Assembly (NCBI GenBank): GCA_000711775.1
Contig: ARYC01017306.1
Coordinates: 43,011-107,010 of the forward strand
Direction of reading: 5' to 3'
DNA: 64,000 nt
Source: Oxytricha trifallax
Lineage: Eukaryota > Ciliophora > Spirotrichea > Sporadotrichida > Oxytrichidae
Part shown: positions 46,080 to 59,860 of the stretch, one piece after another
Position numbering within the stretch: the first letter of the stretch is position 1
Layout of the letters: each line of letters begins with the position of its first letter
Program-made: the position numbers and the translations under genes
The notes under the pieces: model-generated
The model's database searches: none
What the model was told of the DNA's origin: nothing
Seen by the model: the letters and a program-made list of their open reading frames with translations, nothing else

Positions 46080-46700
46080 AGGTCAATTTACAATTTTAAT
46101 AATCAAATAAATGATCATTATTATAATGCAATCAATAAATTATAATAAGTAAGATTATGAATAATTTTATATTTTAATGGTATAATTAACCTATGAGATA
46201 AGATGTAAAATTATTGGATGAAATGAGTATATAAGAAATCAGTATTTCCTTATAATTAATTATTTAAAATTTAATAAATTAAAAAGAGAGGTATTTTACA
46301 ATCTATAGTTTTAATTACAAAATATTAATAATAATAGTTATTCAAAAATATAAAAATATAAGGAAGTAATAGTGTCAACAAATAGCAATATAATATTATT
46401 AACATCAAAGGATATGTAATTAGAACTGCAAAATTAATACATTATAAAATGGTTAAAATTGTAAAAAAGATAAATTATTTATTAAAAAATAGGGTTTTAT
46501 TTTGTGATATATATTTCGAAGGTTTTTCAGATATTTGATATTTTACCAAAAAGTTTTATTATAATTGGAAATAAAAGTATTCAATTAAAGTGATTGTTCA
46601 TTTATAAAAGAGACATATATTTTTAAATCAAAATGATTTTTAGATTCTATAGAAACAATTGTGATATAATTTATAGTAAAATAGTATAGATGGTCATATA
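46080..46700 (+). repeat. Dispersed long repeat, copy 2
   Basis: Aligns by eye with 59290-59860 over about 600 bp: CCTATGAG, TTATTGGATGAAATGAGTAT, AAGAAATCAGT, TATAATTAATTATTTAAAAT, TTAACATCAAAGGA, AAGTTTTATTATAATTGGAA. Heavily diverged, no open frame. Confidence 0.75.
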
Positions 46701-49700
46701 AGAAATAACCTATCTAAATAATTACACTCACTGATATTTAATTATTTGATTATTAAAAAGTTTTTCTTTTTATTTCAGTGAGGAAATGATGCTATGAAAA
46801 TATAAAAAGGATTTATTAGTGATTAAAAATTCATAACTGTGTTATAATAATAAAAAATAAGAGTTTAATAATCACATCATGCATAAAAAGTTGTATAATA
46901 ATATTGGATAAAAAATGTTTAAGTGATTAAAAAATTTAAGGGAAGTATATAAACAATGAAATATATAAAAGAATATTAAAAGGTTCAAACTAAGATATGA
47001 TATTAATATTTTAATACTAAAATCACTAATATTATATAGCAGGGTGAAACATACTAACTCAAATTATGTTTACTCATAATAAATGACAGGGATGTTTATA
47101 ACAATCGTATTAGAAAAGGAATTTTCAGTTTAAAGAATTAAAAAAAGTTGAAGTATAATTTATATTACATCCTTACTAAAAGTAGGGATTAATAAATAAA
47201 AATAAGGGTTCCATTTGAAAGAAATATAGGACATTAAGAAACACTTTAAAATATTGGTTAAATAATAAATTGATAAACATATTTCAAATAATTTATTCAA
47301 AATGCTAAAATTATATTTCAAAATATACAATTAAGCTATGTTTGATGATTATTTTTTATATAATTTTTTTATAAGATTTATTATATTTAATAATTTAATC
47401 AATAAATAATAATAATAAAATTAATGTTTTTTAAATCTTGTTTAAAAAAACTTCTTGCTAATATCTAGGGATCATTAAGTAAATTATTATCATACCAATA
47501 GAAAATTGCTATTTAATATATTGACAAATAATATTTGATATAAATATAAATATATATTTGAATTGATCAATTAAAAATTAATATTTAAAAATTTATAATA
47601 TTATGAAACTTCAATATTAAATGATAAATTTATATATCAAATTATGAATCAATCTATTTTTATATATTGATTTTTAATTAAATATTAATTATAATGAGTT
47701 TGTTAGACAATTCTTTCAAAATAAGTAAAGTGTCCTAATTCATTAAAAGGGTGGAAAAATAATCTTTAATAAAATAGGGAAGAAGAATTCCAATAAAATT
47801 TATATTTTAAATTATCAATACATTAAAATGGTAAATTCTATTTAAAAATAAACATTTTCAATTATATTGAAAAAATAGGAGATATATGATAAAGATTAAA
47901 ATGAGAATTATAGATAGATGTGATAAAAAATATTAGGTTAGAAAAGCAACGGCGCAAATATTAAATTTCAAATTAGTTGAGGGGGTTAAGATAAAGACTA
48001 GATTTATTAATAAATTATAATAGTCAAGTGTATTATTATGATTAGCTCATTAAATTAATTCATAGAATAAAACTTCATTTCAAAATATTATACCATGGGT
48101 AATTTAATTAATAGTTAAGGGGATCTATAATATAAACTATACAAAGTTCTTTTGATGGAGATTTAAGAGCAAATTAATTTTATATTTTATAATGAAATAT
48201 AAATTAAAATTAATTGAAATTTGTTATAAAAATACCTATTTATATAAAATACCATTTTACTTATTAATTTAAAGAGATTAAAATATGATATTAGATAATA
48301 AGGGTAAATAAGAGTTGTTTCAAGAGATTTTTCCATGAATAAAGAATAGGTGAAAGAAAGAAATTTAGTCAAATTAATCTTTCATGATGCCATATAATAT
48401 AAATTAACTTAAACATAAGAGGGAGTCATTTTCAAATAAGATTAATTGATAAACTCATAATATTAAATTTTTTATATTAAAGTTAATAAATAATTTAGAA
48501 ATTATTTTCTTATTAAATAGTAAATTTTCTAAATTTTTATATATAGTTATTTATAAATAATTAAAGTTTACCGCTTATAGTAGTATTATGATTTGTAAAT
48601 AAAGGGAGAAATTGTAACACTAAATACAAATTAGTTATTAATACTTTCTTAGATTTAAAGAAAATTTTTTAATTGGTAATAAACAGAATATAAATAAAAT
48701 AAAATTTAGTTTACGAAGCTGGGATTAACAATTCAAGAATTATTCCTTTTTATAATGATTGAGCGATTGCTTCAATTCGAATTATGGACTGTAAAGATTA
48801 AGACTTTATTTATTATAAATGGGTAAACAAACTATGATGTTATATTAAATAAATTAGCTAATTAAAAATATTCAAGAATAGTAAAATGGGGTTAAAAAGA
48901 GATAGTAAATCTGATAATGAGTTTTAATATATCAAATTAAATGTCATTCTTGCCTCTTAATAGAAATTGCTATAAAAAAAATATACTAAGTTATAATCAG
49001 TCAGTAAGCATTATAAAATTAGTTAAACTTTGAAATATGCTATAAATATATGGGAATAAATAGAATGTATAATTAAAAGATACTATAGTATATTATAATA
49101 TTACTTCATTTAATCAACATTTAAAAACCCAAAAAACATCCTATATTTATTATAACTGAAATATTGTAATTTTGTGCTATTAAACAAATTAAAAATTGAT
49201 GACTCTAAAATGAATTGATTATTGTATTTATAAAATTAAATAATCTTTTCATTTAAAATTTTTAAAGTCTCTAAATAAAATTAATATACAAATGTTTCCC
49301 TTTTATTTTGGAAAAAAAGCAGGCATCACATTTAAATAAATAAAATATAGCTAAATAATTTATGATCCATTGTTCTTTGTAGAATTAAATTTCATTACAC
49401 TTATTTTTTATGTATCAGTTTAATTAATATAAGATTAATATTCGATTAATCTTTTTTATTATAAAATTAAATAATAAAAAGTTGTATAAATGAAGTTTAT
49501 TCACATTATATTAAAACATCTCATTTATTAATAATATTTGAAAATAATAAATTAATAAATAAATAAATATTAATTTAATAAGAATATAATTATAAATCTA
49601 TATTTATAATCATCATATTTAACTCAATGCAAAGATAATATTTAAAAGAAATTTGTAACATTATATGAATTTTATTTTCATAAAATGAATATAAATTTAT

Positions 49701-52569
49701 TGCATGTAAACGTATATAAACTAATAATTTTGTATAATATAATGAACCTAACTTATTTTTAAATTTATTCTCAATTTTTTTGGTTGTTAAATAAAATATT
49801 TTAAGCTTTTATTCCTTGACTATTGCTTTTATTAATAAATAATGAATTTAATTATAATAATAGACAAATCATATAGCGATTTAATTAACTTTGGTCTGAA
49901 TAATAATTGGGATAATATACAAAAATCCCATTCTTAATAATCATACAAACTTGAAACTGATTACATGTTAACAGAAAATTAAAACTTAAATTATAAGAAA
50001 TAGCTTATTTGCAAATAAATTACTAGAGAGGCTTTCAATTAATAAGTTAATTAGAAAAGTAAAAATAAACATAGGAATAACTTCAACAAAATAATCAATT
50101 AATTCAAAATCTGATAAAATAAGTGATATCATTTTAAGTAAAATATGTGAATTGTAATTCTCAACAAAGACAAGCATTACTTTATATGGGATATTTATTG
50201 TTTAGTTTATGAGGATAATCAAAATAAGATCAATCAGTAAATTTTAGAAAACATAGTGTTGTTCATTAAATTTTATTGTACAATTATTAAGGTGTGATAA
50301 CTAAGTTTCTAAAATAATGTTTTCAATAAGATAGATAAATTTGTCTAAGAATTAAATAAAACAAAAAAGTCCTTAAAAATTTTACTTTTTTATTTTATTT
50401 TATTAAAATTATAATTTTCTTTTATATATCATTGTAAGTAAAAAAATATATTTTAGTTAAACAAAATTAACATGGTGTTTAAGAATATAAATTCAGAAAA
50501 AAGTTATGCATTTTTATATTAAAATAAGGGAGAATAGAACTTTAGACAATTTATTTCATATTGACAAAAAAGTTAAAGAAAAGTTTTTTTTAAAACATTA
50601 ATATTATATTCTATATAATTCATTATTTGTTTTTATGTCAACTACAAATCGTAGCGAATGAAACATTTACTCATTTAATTGTATATTTCTTAATTAGAAT
50701 TAATTTTTATAATATAAAAAAGATAAAGATGCCAACTTAAAAAATATATATTTATTTGTAATCTGATTCAAATCCACTAATATTAGTAAATTAAAATGGT
50801 AAAAGAGTAAATACTTAATGAAGGAAATAAAACCATGAAGTTAATAAGATAAATAATTCTTTTTTATTAATTAGAAAATGAAAATTCTAAAACAAATTAT
50901 TATCTTAATGGGGTAATCCTCAAATTTCAAAGCAATAAATTTAGTGTCTTAAGTAGGATTGATTTATAAGCAATTAATTTAAATGGCTAAAAAGGATAAA
51001 ATCATTGAATTATTATGAATTAAAGGGACATAAAAATGGATTTTATATAATTAAAATGTGATAAATTAATAGAAAATAGCTTATCATGATTAATTTACAT
51101 AAAGAATGAATGTATTATATGCAGGGTTCATTGAAAAACAATCATTCAAATATCTTTTAGCAACGAAAATTATTTATTTATTTGTAAAATTAAAAATTTA
51201 TATTCACTATTATAAATGGCAAAACTAATTAATAATAGGATAAGATTCCACTTAGTAATTATGCCAATTTGATTTGGAAACCATGAATCTTTCTATATAA
51301 AAATAAATATTTTAATTATTAAAATAGATTTACAAGTAAATTATTATATTCTTACAAAATATAATACATCTAAAAATATATAAAGTAGGGAATAAATATC
51401 ATCATATGATTAAAGACAGATAAATATATATACTTTAATTTTATATTATAATATGTAAAAGATTGAATTACATTTATGAATAAATTGAAAATGAAAGCTA
51501 ATTTTAGCATCGGACACAAGGTAATTGACATTTTCTTTGAAATTAATTCAAAATCTTACAATTAAAAAGGAAAAAAAAAAGATCGTAATTTAAATATTAA
51601 TTATTGTGGTCCAGGGTTCTAAAATCTAATTAGTATAGAAAAGATTACCAAAATTTATGAAATTGTTTGGTAATTTCTATCGATTTAATTTCACCATAAT
51701 AATTGATAAATAAAACTCATCAACTCTTATACCATTATAAGATATTAATAGCACAACTAGCTACTTATTTCAAATTAAGCTGCCTATAATTAAATTTTTA
51801 TTAGCACCTTAAAATTCAAAATTATAAGTAAATTTAAAATTATATAATAAATTAATGTATTTTTTTAAATAATTATTTTAAGTATATTTAGCAAAAAGTA
51901 AAATTATTAGTTATCATTACAAAAAATGAATTATTTCAAGATTTAAATTTATCATGTTTGTCATGGGAAATAATGGATTCTCAATTTGCATTAAATATGT
52001 TGGGCCACGTGAGATAAGTTGACTAATAATATAAAAAAAATCATCGAATATATAAAAAAATCTTTGTTTTATACATTAATTATTACTATATTATTGTAAA
52101 TTTCCATTTATTTTAATATATTTGTATTAATATGTAAAAGATAAATTTGATTTTAAACATGTATAAATTATATTCATTAAGAGGGCAATACATATAAGAA
52201 ATTATCTTAAAATTATAGAGCATTAATTTTGAACTTAATAATGGTTAATATTTATAAATTGATGGGTAACACCAATAATGGAGAATTAAATTAAGTATCT
52301 TAATTAACTTATTTTGTTAATTTCTTTCATAAATTTAATTGAAATCGACTAGAATAATAGAATATTGTAAAAATTAAACAGATTTAATACTATTATATTT
52401 AATACTATAATTTATATTCATAATTCAATTCTTTAAAAAATAAAAATAATATAACAAAATTATTAAAAAAATTTCCTTTGTAAAAATTTTTCATTTTACA
52501 TAGAATATTGGCACCTCTTTTTGTTAAAAATAAATAATAAAATTCTTATTTTTATATTGAATTTTAATT

Positions 52570-52810
52570 AATTCTTCAACTTCCAACCTCTCAGGCTTAA
52601 CTTTATTATAGACGATAAAGTTAACCTAAACAGCTATAGCAGTAACCTACTGCTCATTGTGTAGGAACAAGTATAAAGTTTATTTGCTGGGTCATTCATC
52701 TAGAATTTAGACAATCTATTTTTAAATTGGACGAATGATTTATTATAATTGCCAGCAATTTTAAATCTTTAGGTTAATAGATTAGTGTTACTAAAGATAT
52801 TAATTTCCAT
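52570..52810 (+). other. Coding-like block, possibly an isolated MDS
   Basis: About 80 codons without TGA reading TYCSLCRNKYKVYLLGHSSR and further Cys/Gln-containing sequence. It is less AT-rich than the surroundings and lies beside a SINE-like insert. No family recognised and no neighbouring MDS found, so it may be a stray MDS of a scrambled gene or chance. Confidence 0.3.
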
Positions 52811-53257
52811 GAAACATATATATTGCTATCTTAATTCTGCCTTACAGGTAATAAACTAAGTCATTAATTTTAATTAATACGATAAAATAATTTAAGCATA
52901 AGCATTCAAGAAATGGTTAATGTTTACAAATTCTTGCAATTTAAAATAAATAAAATAAAATCAACTTAGTGCTTGACTTTTCATCATATTCTTATTATTA
53001 TTATTTGTCAATAATTAAAAAAACATATTTCCCTTTTAATATGTTGAGTAAATATGACGATTTTTTAATAAAAATAGATTAGGACAGATAAAATTGGATC
53101 GCCAAAAGTTAAAGTATGAATATATCCAATTTAATCAATCTGGGTGGCTTAATTCCCAGTATAAATATCCATACAGCATAAAATAATAATAATAATAATA
53201 GTTAGTTAGTTAATTTATTAGGAAATTAATATTAAGGGGAAATAATACTGAAAGTAA

Positions 53258-53560
53258 TCTTCCTCCCGACCTCCCCTCCAGAAGCATCAGGTGTGGTCAC
53301 CACCAAACTTGACCGTAGTCCAAACACGTGTCCTTTCTTCCATGTAGCCACTCGGATTTCCAAGCCGGGTCATGTGCTGCCATTTTTCGTCATACCAGCT
53401 CCGTACGAGTATCCCGTGCTTTTTACCAGGTACAGACACTACAGAACCCTGGGATATTCCGTGCTTTTTACCAAGTACAAATATCAGCGAACCCTGGGTT
53501 TCGAACCCCCTACCCTGTCTGAATTGGTCAGGTGACCAACCGTCTGGACAGTAGGTCCGA
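53258..53560 (-). mobile_element. SINE-like GC-rich insert with tRNA-type B box
   Basis: About 300 bp of near 50% GC in extremely AT-rich DNA. On the minus strand it begins TCGGACCTACTGTCC, has the hairpin TTGGTCACCTGACCAA and the perfect B-box-like GGTTCGAAACC (53498-53508 on the plus strand), then two 45-bp tandem units (53414-53458 and 53459-53503), and ends near an (ATT)n-type tail at about 53185-53200. Overlapping open frames across it, one containing GFEPPTL, are the usual artefact of reading through a tRNA T-arm. A clear A box was not found, so 'tRNA-derived SINE' is a probable rather than proven label. Confidence 0.6.
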
Positions 53561-53880
53561 TAATAATAATAAAAATATATCGATTAAGCATTTTGGCATT
53601 TATATATTAATGAATTCATTAGATAAAGAAAGCAAAATTTTGTGGATACATTAGAGCACTAAAATATTAATATTACTTCTATTTAATATAATTAATTTTG
53701 ACAAAAATTAAAAATATAAGAAAATACAAAATATATGTAAATGAGTTAAAATAATAATTACAATTCATTATACTAATTAATCTGTAATTTTATTTCTTTT
53801 CTAATTTATCAATATCAAGATAGAAAAATAATATACATTTATTTTGAATATTTTTATGATTGTAAGATAATATTTGAAAA

Positions 53881-53945
53881 TATATTGGATGAAATGATTA
53901 TTTAAGAAATCACAAGCTTCTTTATAATTATATTTTAAAATAACT
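53881..53945 (+). repeat. Dispersed long repeat, marker segment copy 3
   Basis: TATTGGATGAAATGATTATT, AAGAAATCA, CTTTATAATTA: the same segment as at 46207 and 59415, same orientation. Confidence 0.65.
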
Positions 53946-56900
53946 TAATCTAAAATTTATTACCAAGGAAATTTGAAGATTAATATATCAAGCAGTATAT
54001 TTAAAAAATTAATACAAACTCAAAATAAAATAAGAAAAAATAAAATAAAATATTAAGAAAATTATATATTTTAACAAGATATTATTAGGAAAATGCCAGC
54101 AAAATGAATTTAGATTAATAATGAAGTTTCTAAATCAAAATGATATTAATAAGTATAATCATAGCTTTATTGATAATTGTTACTAAAAATAATGGGTCAT
54201 AAAAGATAATTGATAAAGGATGTATCTTCAACAAATTAAATCACGATTTAAATTTTGCTCAATAAATGTAATTATATCAACTCTCTACTTGAGGTTAACA
54301 TATTCGTAGACAAACAAGAAATTCATTAGTAATTTTAATTTTGAAGGATATAAAAACTTGAGATAAATAATATAATATGTGAACGAACATAATTACTAAA
54401 ATCTAATAGTCAGGTGTAGAAATTTGGGTACTATTTTTTTTGTTGTTGAACAAGTGTTGATAGTAATAATAAGTTTTCTAGGAAATATAAATATAAATGC
54501 TTATATTATTAACCCCACAATGCCAATTGAAAGAAATAAAAATCGAAATTTAATTAAGCTTTAATTATTAATAAAATTTATGATTAAAAAATAAATATTA
54601 TATGAGTTATTCGGGGCACTATTTCACCAAGATTAAGTAATTTTAAAAAGCAAATTAATCTCTTTGCTCATCTATTGCCAAGTCATTCTATTTAAAATCT
54701 TGTTATAAAACCTTTAAATTAAATTTTCTAAACAAAAAATACATGTCTTAGAAAAATAAATCGTGATATTTAAATTGGCTATGACAAGAAAAGCAAGGTA
54801 AAAATGTGAAAGCTCTTAATGACTTGTTTGTAGTTTGTAATTTTAGAGAGAATAAAAATCGATTAAAATAAAAAATTAAAAACAAACTTTTCTTATATAG
54901 TTAGATATTTAATATTCTGTTTTTAAGAAAATTTTATAAAAATAGAATTAATTGATAAAAATAGTCTCAAAAAATATTGAGAGTAACATTAATAAATATT
55001 TTTTTCATTAGTCCATAGAAAAATTTAAAATTAAAGCATAAGAAAATTTTGATGCCCAAAATTATTAAATAGGTAAATTATTAGTGAAAAATAGAAGAAA
55101 ATATACAAACCTTATCTAAATAAATTAAAATAATGTTAGATTTATTTAAAATTCGGATGTATTTATTGTAATATTCCTGAAAATTTAGCCATAAAAATAC
55201 ATTTGATTAATAGTATTAGTTTTAACAATGAAATTTAAGATTTATATTTTTCTTTAACAAAGCATAAGAAGTATAAATCTTTTATACTCTAAAGTATTTG
55301 AATTTGAGGTTTATATTCAAAATCATAAAATGGAGATTAAAGTCATCGTGAATTTAAAATCAAAGTCTCATATTTTTTGCATTAATTGCTTATTTATAAT
55401 AAGTAAGGTATTTGATATAATTATAATGTTTTTCAATATATTTTGAATAAATTAAGTGTAAAAAATAATTATAATTATATATAATATTTTCATGATTAAA
55501 GATAGTCATAAGATAAAATATTATTTTACTAAGGGTATTAGATTTCTACTTTGATTGCTTTGGCAAATTAATCATTTATTTATTGATTCATGGTCATATC
55601 TCTAATTCTATACACATTCTAACTTAAATATTACTAATTTTTATTAATTATAAATATTCTTTATAAAATAAAATAAAAAATATTTTTTGATTTTTTATAT
55701 TTATTATATAAATGATCGGTAATAAAAGCACTTATTGAACAAATTAGCTTCTTCAGATACTTAATATTAATCTAAGTTATCAAAGAAAAAAAAGATAAAT
55801 AAATTAAATTAAAAGAAAATCAAATTATACAATTAAAGCATAGAATAAATAATTAGAATAGTTCTTAATTTAAGAATATTTCTATAAGATAATAAAGAAA
55901 AATAAGCAAAGGGAATTAATACTTAAGCACCATTGAAATTGATTGGAAATGAATAAACTAAAATAAAAGACTGTGGACGAATTATCAAACAAGAAACTAA
56001 ATTAAATTACATAATTTCTATTTAAAAACTTAATTAATTAAATATTTTATCGGGAAAATGAAGACTCAAGTAACTTAGGAATAAAAGGTAGAAAACAATC
56101 AAGGAGTTTAAAATTTAAAAATAGAAAATATATGTTAAAAGAACAATCTCAGTTTAGTCAATAGTAAATTATAAATGATAAAACATAATTATATATTTAA
56201 TATTTTTTATTTAAATATGCTAAATATTATATAAATAATAGGTTATTTTAGCCATGCTTAATAATAGATAATTAATACTTCGGTGATTATAGAATATAAT
56301 AATTATGAACTCAGAAAGATTAACTACTAATATTTTTCAACATGAGTCTTAAAAATGATTATTCATTGTATTTAATAAGGAATAACTTGCTTTTCAATTC
56401 AATTACATAGTAAGGTATCTCAAATAATTCATGATTTAGAATAAAATTCTGACAATATTGAATGGTGGAAAATTTATATCTCTTTCAGTAAGTAGTTATA
56501 TTAAATGCCTTAATTGAATGGTTATAAAAAGCTAAATGGAGAAGGCTGTTTAATAAATGAAAATAATAAATTTTTAATTAATAAATTATTACTTTATAAA
56601 TTTTATAGAAATTATTTTCTTTTCAATGTTATTTTTTCTGGATCATATTCCTCAATCAAACTATTAAAAGCAAAGATTAACATATTTAATTATAAGTAAA
56701 TAAATGTATTATGAATTTTGTCTAATAAATTTGAATTATAAATTAGTATAATCTATATATTAAATAAAATTAGTTTAAATAAATTAATTGGATGTTATAA
56801 AATTACTTTATTAAAAATTTTATAAAATTAAATGAAATGAGAAAATATTTTAATTGTTTCTAAGAATAATTTACTTATATGATTTAAAATAAACGATCAT

Positions 56901-57685
56901 TTTTATAATTAATTAATAAAATATATTGTAATTTTAAATTGCTGGTTGATATACATCTGAAAAGGAATAATTGAATCTTTAAAATAGGGGTTATAATATT
57001 AATATTTAAAATTTAATTTTTTAATAATAAATTTTGCAAGTCTTTTTAGTTAAAAAATATAGCTAAATAAATAATAACTATATATTAAGCAATAAATTAT
57101 TTTTCTTCCCATTATAAATATGTAACAAGAGTTCACAAAAAATAAAGATTAATATAGAAATAATGACGGAGTTAATATCCTCATTCTCTTACAATACCAA
57201 AGATAGTGTATAAATTACATAATTTATAATTTATTATGAAATATAAAATTTAAATGTTTTTTTTTCTCATTATTATATTTATATGTAAATAAAAAGTGAA
57301 GTCTAAACAGATGTTTTTGCTAGAAAATATTTTTCTCGATTAAAATATAAAACTGGATAATATCATCTAGGATGATAGGAATTAATTACATATTTAAAAA
57401 TACGAAAGAAATGAAAAAATTACCCATTAATCCTTATTGTAAAAATAATATCACTCATAATTTTTAAGTAAAGTGATTATTGTATTTGTTAATAACAGGG
57501 AATTATTTTCAGATCATTAGAACATTGCAACTGTAGTTTAGAAATTTAAATTAATTAATTATTTTTATTATAATTAAAATTATTATTGAAATGTAATCAG
57601 CACTTTAATCAAAGAAATAATTAATGTAAAATTATTAATGTAATTAAAAGGGAGAAATAAAATTTAAGAATAACTTGAAAAATTT

Positions 57686-58310
57686 GGATGGTACCTGTCT
57701 CACACCCCCCACTTTTATTATAGAAAATATGAAAACAGTGATTATTATACTAACCAAATTTATGTCGAAAATCACGAATTTATTAATTAAAAACCTTTTT
57801 GGTAACACTACTAGGTATTATGACTTTGAAAAATCTACCGAATTATCATAAAAAATTACATTTTAAATTGTTGCTTTATGATAATTTTTTCTCCAACAGC
57901 TTTCACCTTTTTATTTATAATTATTTTTGTACAGAAACTTGGAGACAACACATTCTTATATTTGGAGTAACAAAAAATTAATACTCATAAATAAATTGAT
58001 TTTACACTTTGTTATTTCTAAATACTATTTTAAAAATACTTAAAGTTTCTATACAAAAGAAAATATAAGTAAAAAGGTAAAAGTTGTTGGAAATAAAAAT
58101 CATAAAAATTCTCATAAAAAGCAACGATTAATAAATGTAGTTTTTTATGATATATCGGAAAAAATTTCGAAGTCATATAATTTCATAATGATACCAAAAA
58201 GGTTTTTTATTAATAAATTCTTGATTTTCGACCAAAATTTTGTTGTATGATAATCACTGTTTTCATATTTACTATTATAAAAGTGGTGGGGTGTGAGACA
58301 GGTACCCCCC
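57686..58310. mobile_element. 625-bp palindromic element with 8-bp target duplication
   Basis: Two arms of about 300 bp are near-perfect inverted copies that share GGTACCTGTCTCACACCCC, TATGAAAACAGTGATTAT and AAAACCTTTTTGGTA. Flanked by AAAAATTT at 57678-57685 and 58311-58318. Ends GGATGG...CCCCCC. No transposase. By size and ends it is a MITE or fold-back element; the 8-bp duplication and GG tip place it with the two larger elements at 36951 and 61461. Confidence 0.85.
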
Positions 58311-59289
58311 AAAAATTTAAATAAATTCTAGAAGAAAAAGATAATTACAATAAAATATAATTAATGTACCATTCAATCAATTTCTAAATTGATTAAACTT
58401 TGAAAATTACTTATAAATAATAACAATAAAAATACAATGTAATTTGTTATAGAAAAAAAAAATAAGTAAAATTATTTAGATTGAAATTGTTACTATTTAA
58501 CATGAAATGAGGGGATATGATAAGTATCAAGAATAAAAATTTATTGTGGAATAAATTAAAAACAGATATTAAGGAATATTCTCTTACCTGCAAAAGTTAA
58601 TAGTTGTATTATAAAGCAATTAGTTATATTAAAAATGAATATTTAATATTAATTTAAATTACAAATTTCCTATGTTAACCGGTCTTAATTATTCAAAAAT
58701 ACTTTATACTAAAATTATAGAAGAAATATAATTAATTTTAATTTGGCTAATCCTATTTCTTTTTTATATTTTGAATATATTAATTTATATTTTAAAATCA
58801 ATTTGTTTAGGGTAGACTCTATTAAAATATAAGGAAATATTCTATTTTTAAAGGTTATTGCTTTAAATTTTGATTAATCAAATTATAAGGGAAATAAATA
58901 ATAATAATTTAGTAAAATTACAATTTAGTGGCAAACAACCTAATATATTTTTTTCAAATATTATCATGAAATTAACTTGAGTTTTCAATTTGTTATTATT
59001 TTTGTATTTTTAGTAGAAACATATAATATAAATTAAATATATAATATTCTCAGTATTTCATTTTCTGATTCTTTAATGTTATAATATTATAGATTATAAA
59101 CAGAAATATCGTTTTATTTGAGCTTAAAACAAAAACTCATATTTATAATGAAAAGGGTATGTCACTTAATTGTAACAATAAAATTGCACCTTTAATATAC
59201 TTTCTCTATTACTTTATAATAAATAGCAACATTTTCATTAAACATATAAATATAATAATAATAAATAGTTTTTTTTTTAAACTTTAAAG

Positions 59290-59860
59290 TCAATTAATAT
59301 TTTATTAATTGAGTATTACTATAAATAGTTCATTGTGATTCAATAAATATTATAAGTAAAATTAGCAATGCATTTAATTATAATGATAATTTATTATCCT
59401 ATGAGTTAAAGATAAAAAATTATTGGATGAAATGAGTATATAAGAAATCAGTTTATACTTATAATTAATTATTTAAAATTTAATGAACTATTAGGAATCA
59501 AAACTTTAAACAGAGTTTTAATTACAAAAATAGTAAAATAATAATAGTTATTCAAAAAGATAATGATATTTAATTAGATATTTTATACATAATAGGTAAT
59601 GATAATATAAATTTATAAAAATAAAGAGATATTAACATCAAAGGAGGTCATATCTCAAAATGGTTATATTAATACATAATGATACGGCCGTACTATAATA
59701 GTAGATAAAATATTGATTAACGAATGGATAATTTTATATAAATGATTTCGGAATGATTTAAAAAACTTGATATTTACAAAAAAAGTTATAATAATAATTG
59801 GAAATAATAATAACTATTAATGGATGTCAGTCAGTTAATTAATGATAGATATTTTTTAAT
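59290..59860 (+). repeat. Dispersed long repeat, copy 4
   Basis: Best match to the copy at 46080-46700. Marker segment TTATTGGATGAAATGAGTAT at 59420, followed by AAGAAATCAGT and TATAATTAATTATTTAAAAT. Confidence 0.75.

Noticed and set aside
53293..53535. 80-codon frame containing GFEPPTL
   Set aside because: Open only because the SINE-like insert is GC-rich; this motif is typical of reading through a tRNA T-arm.
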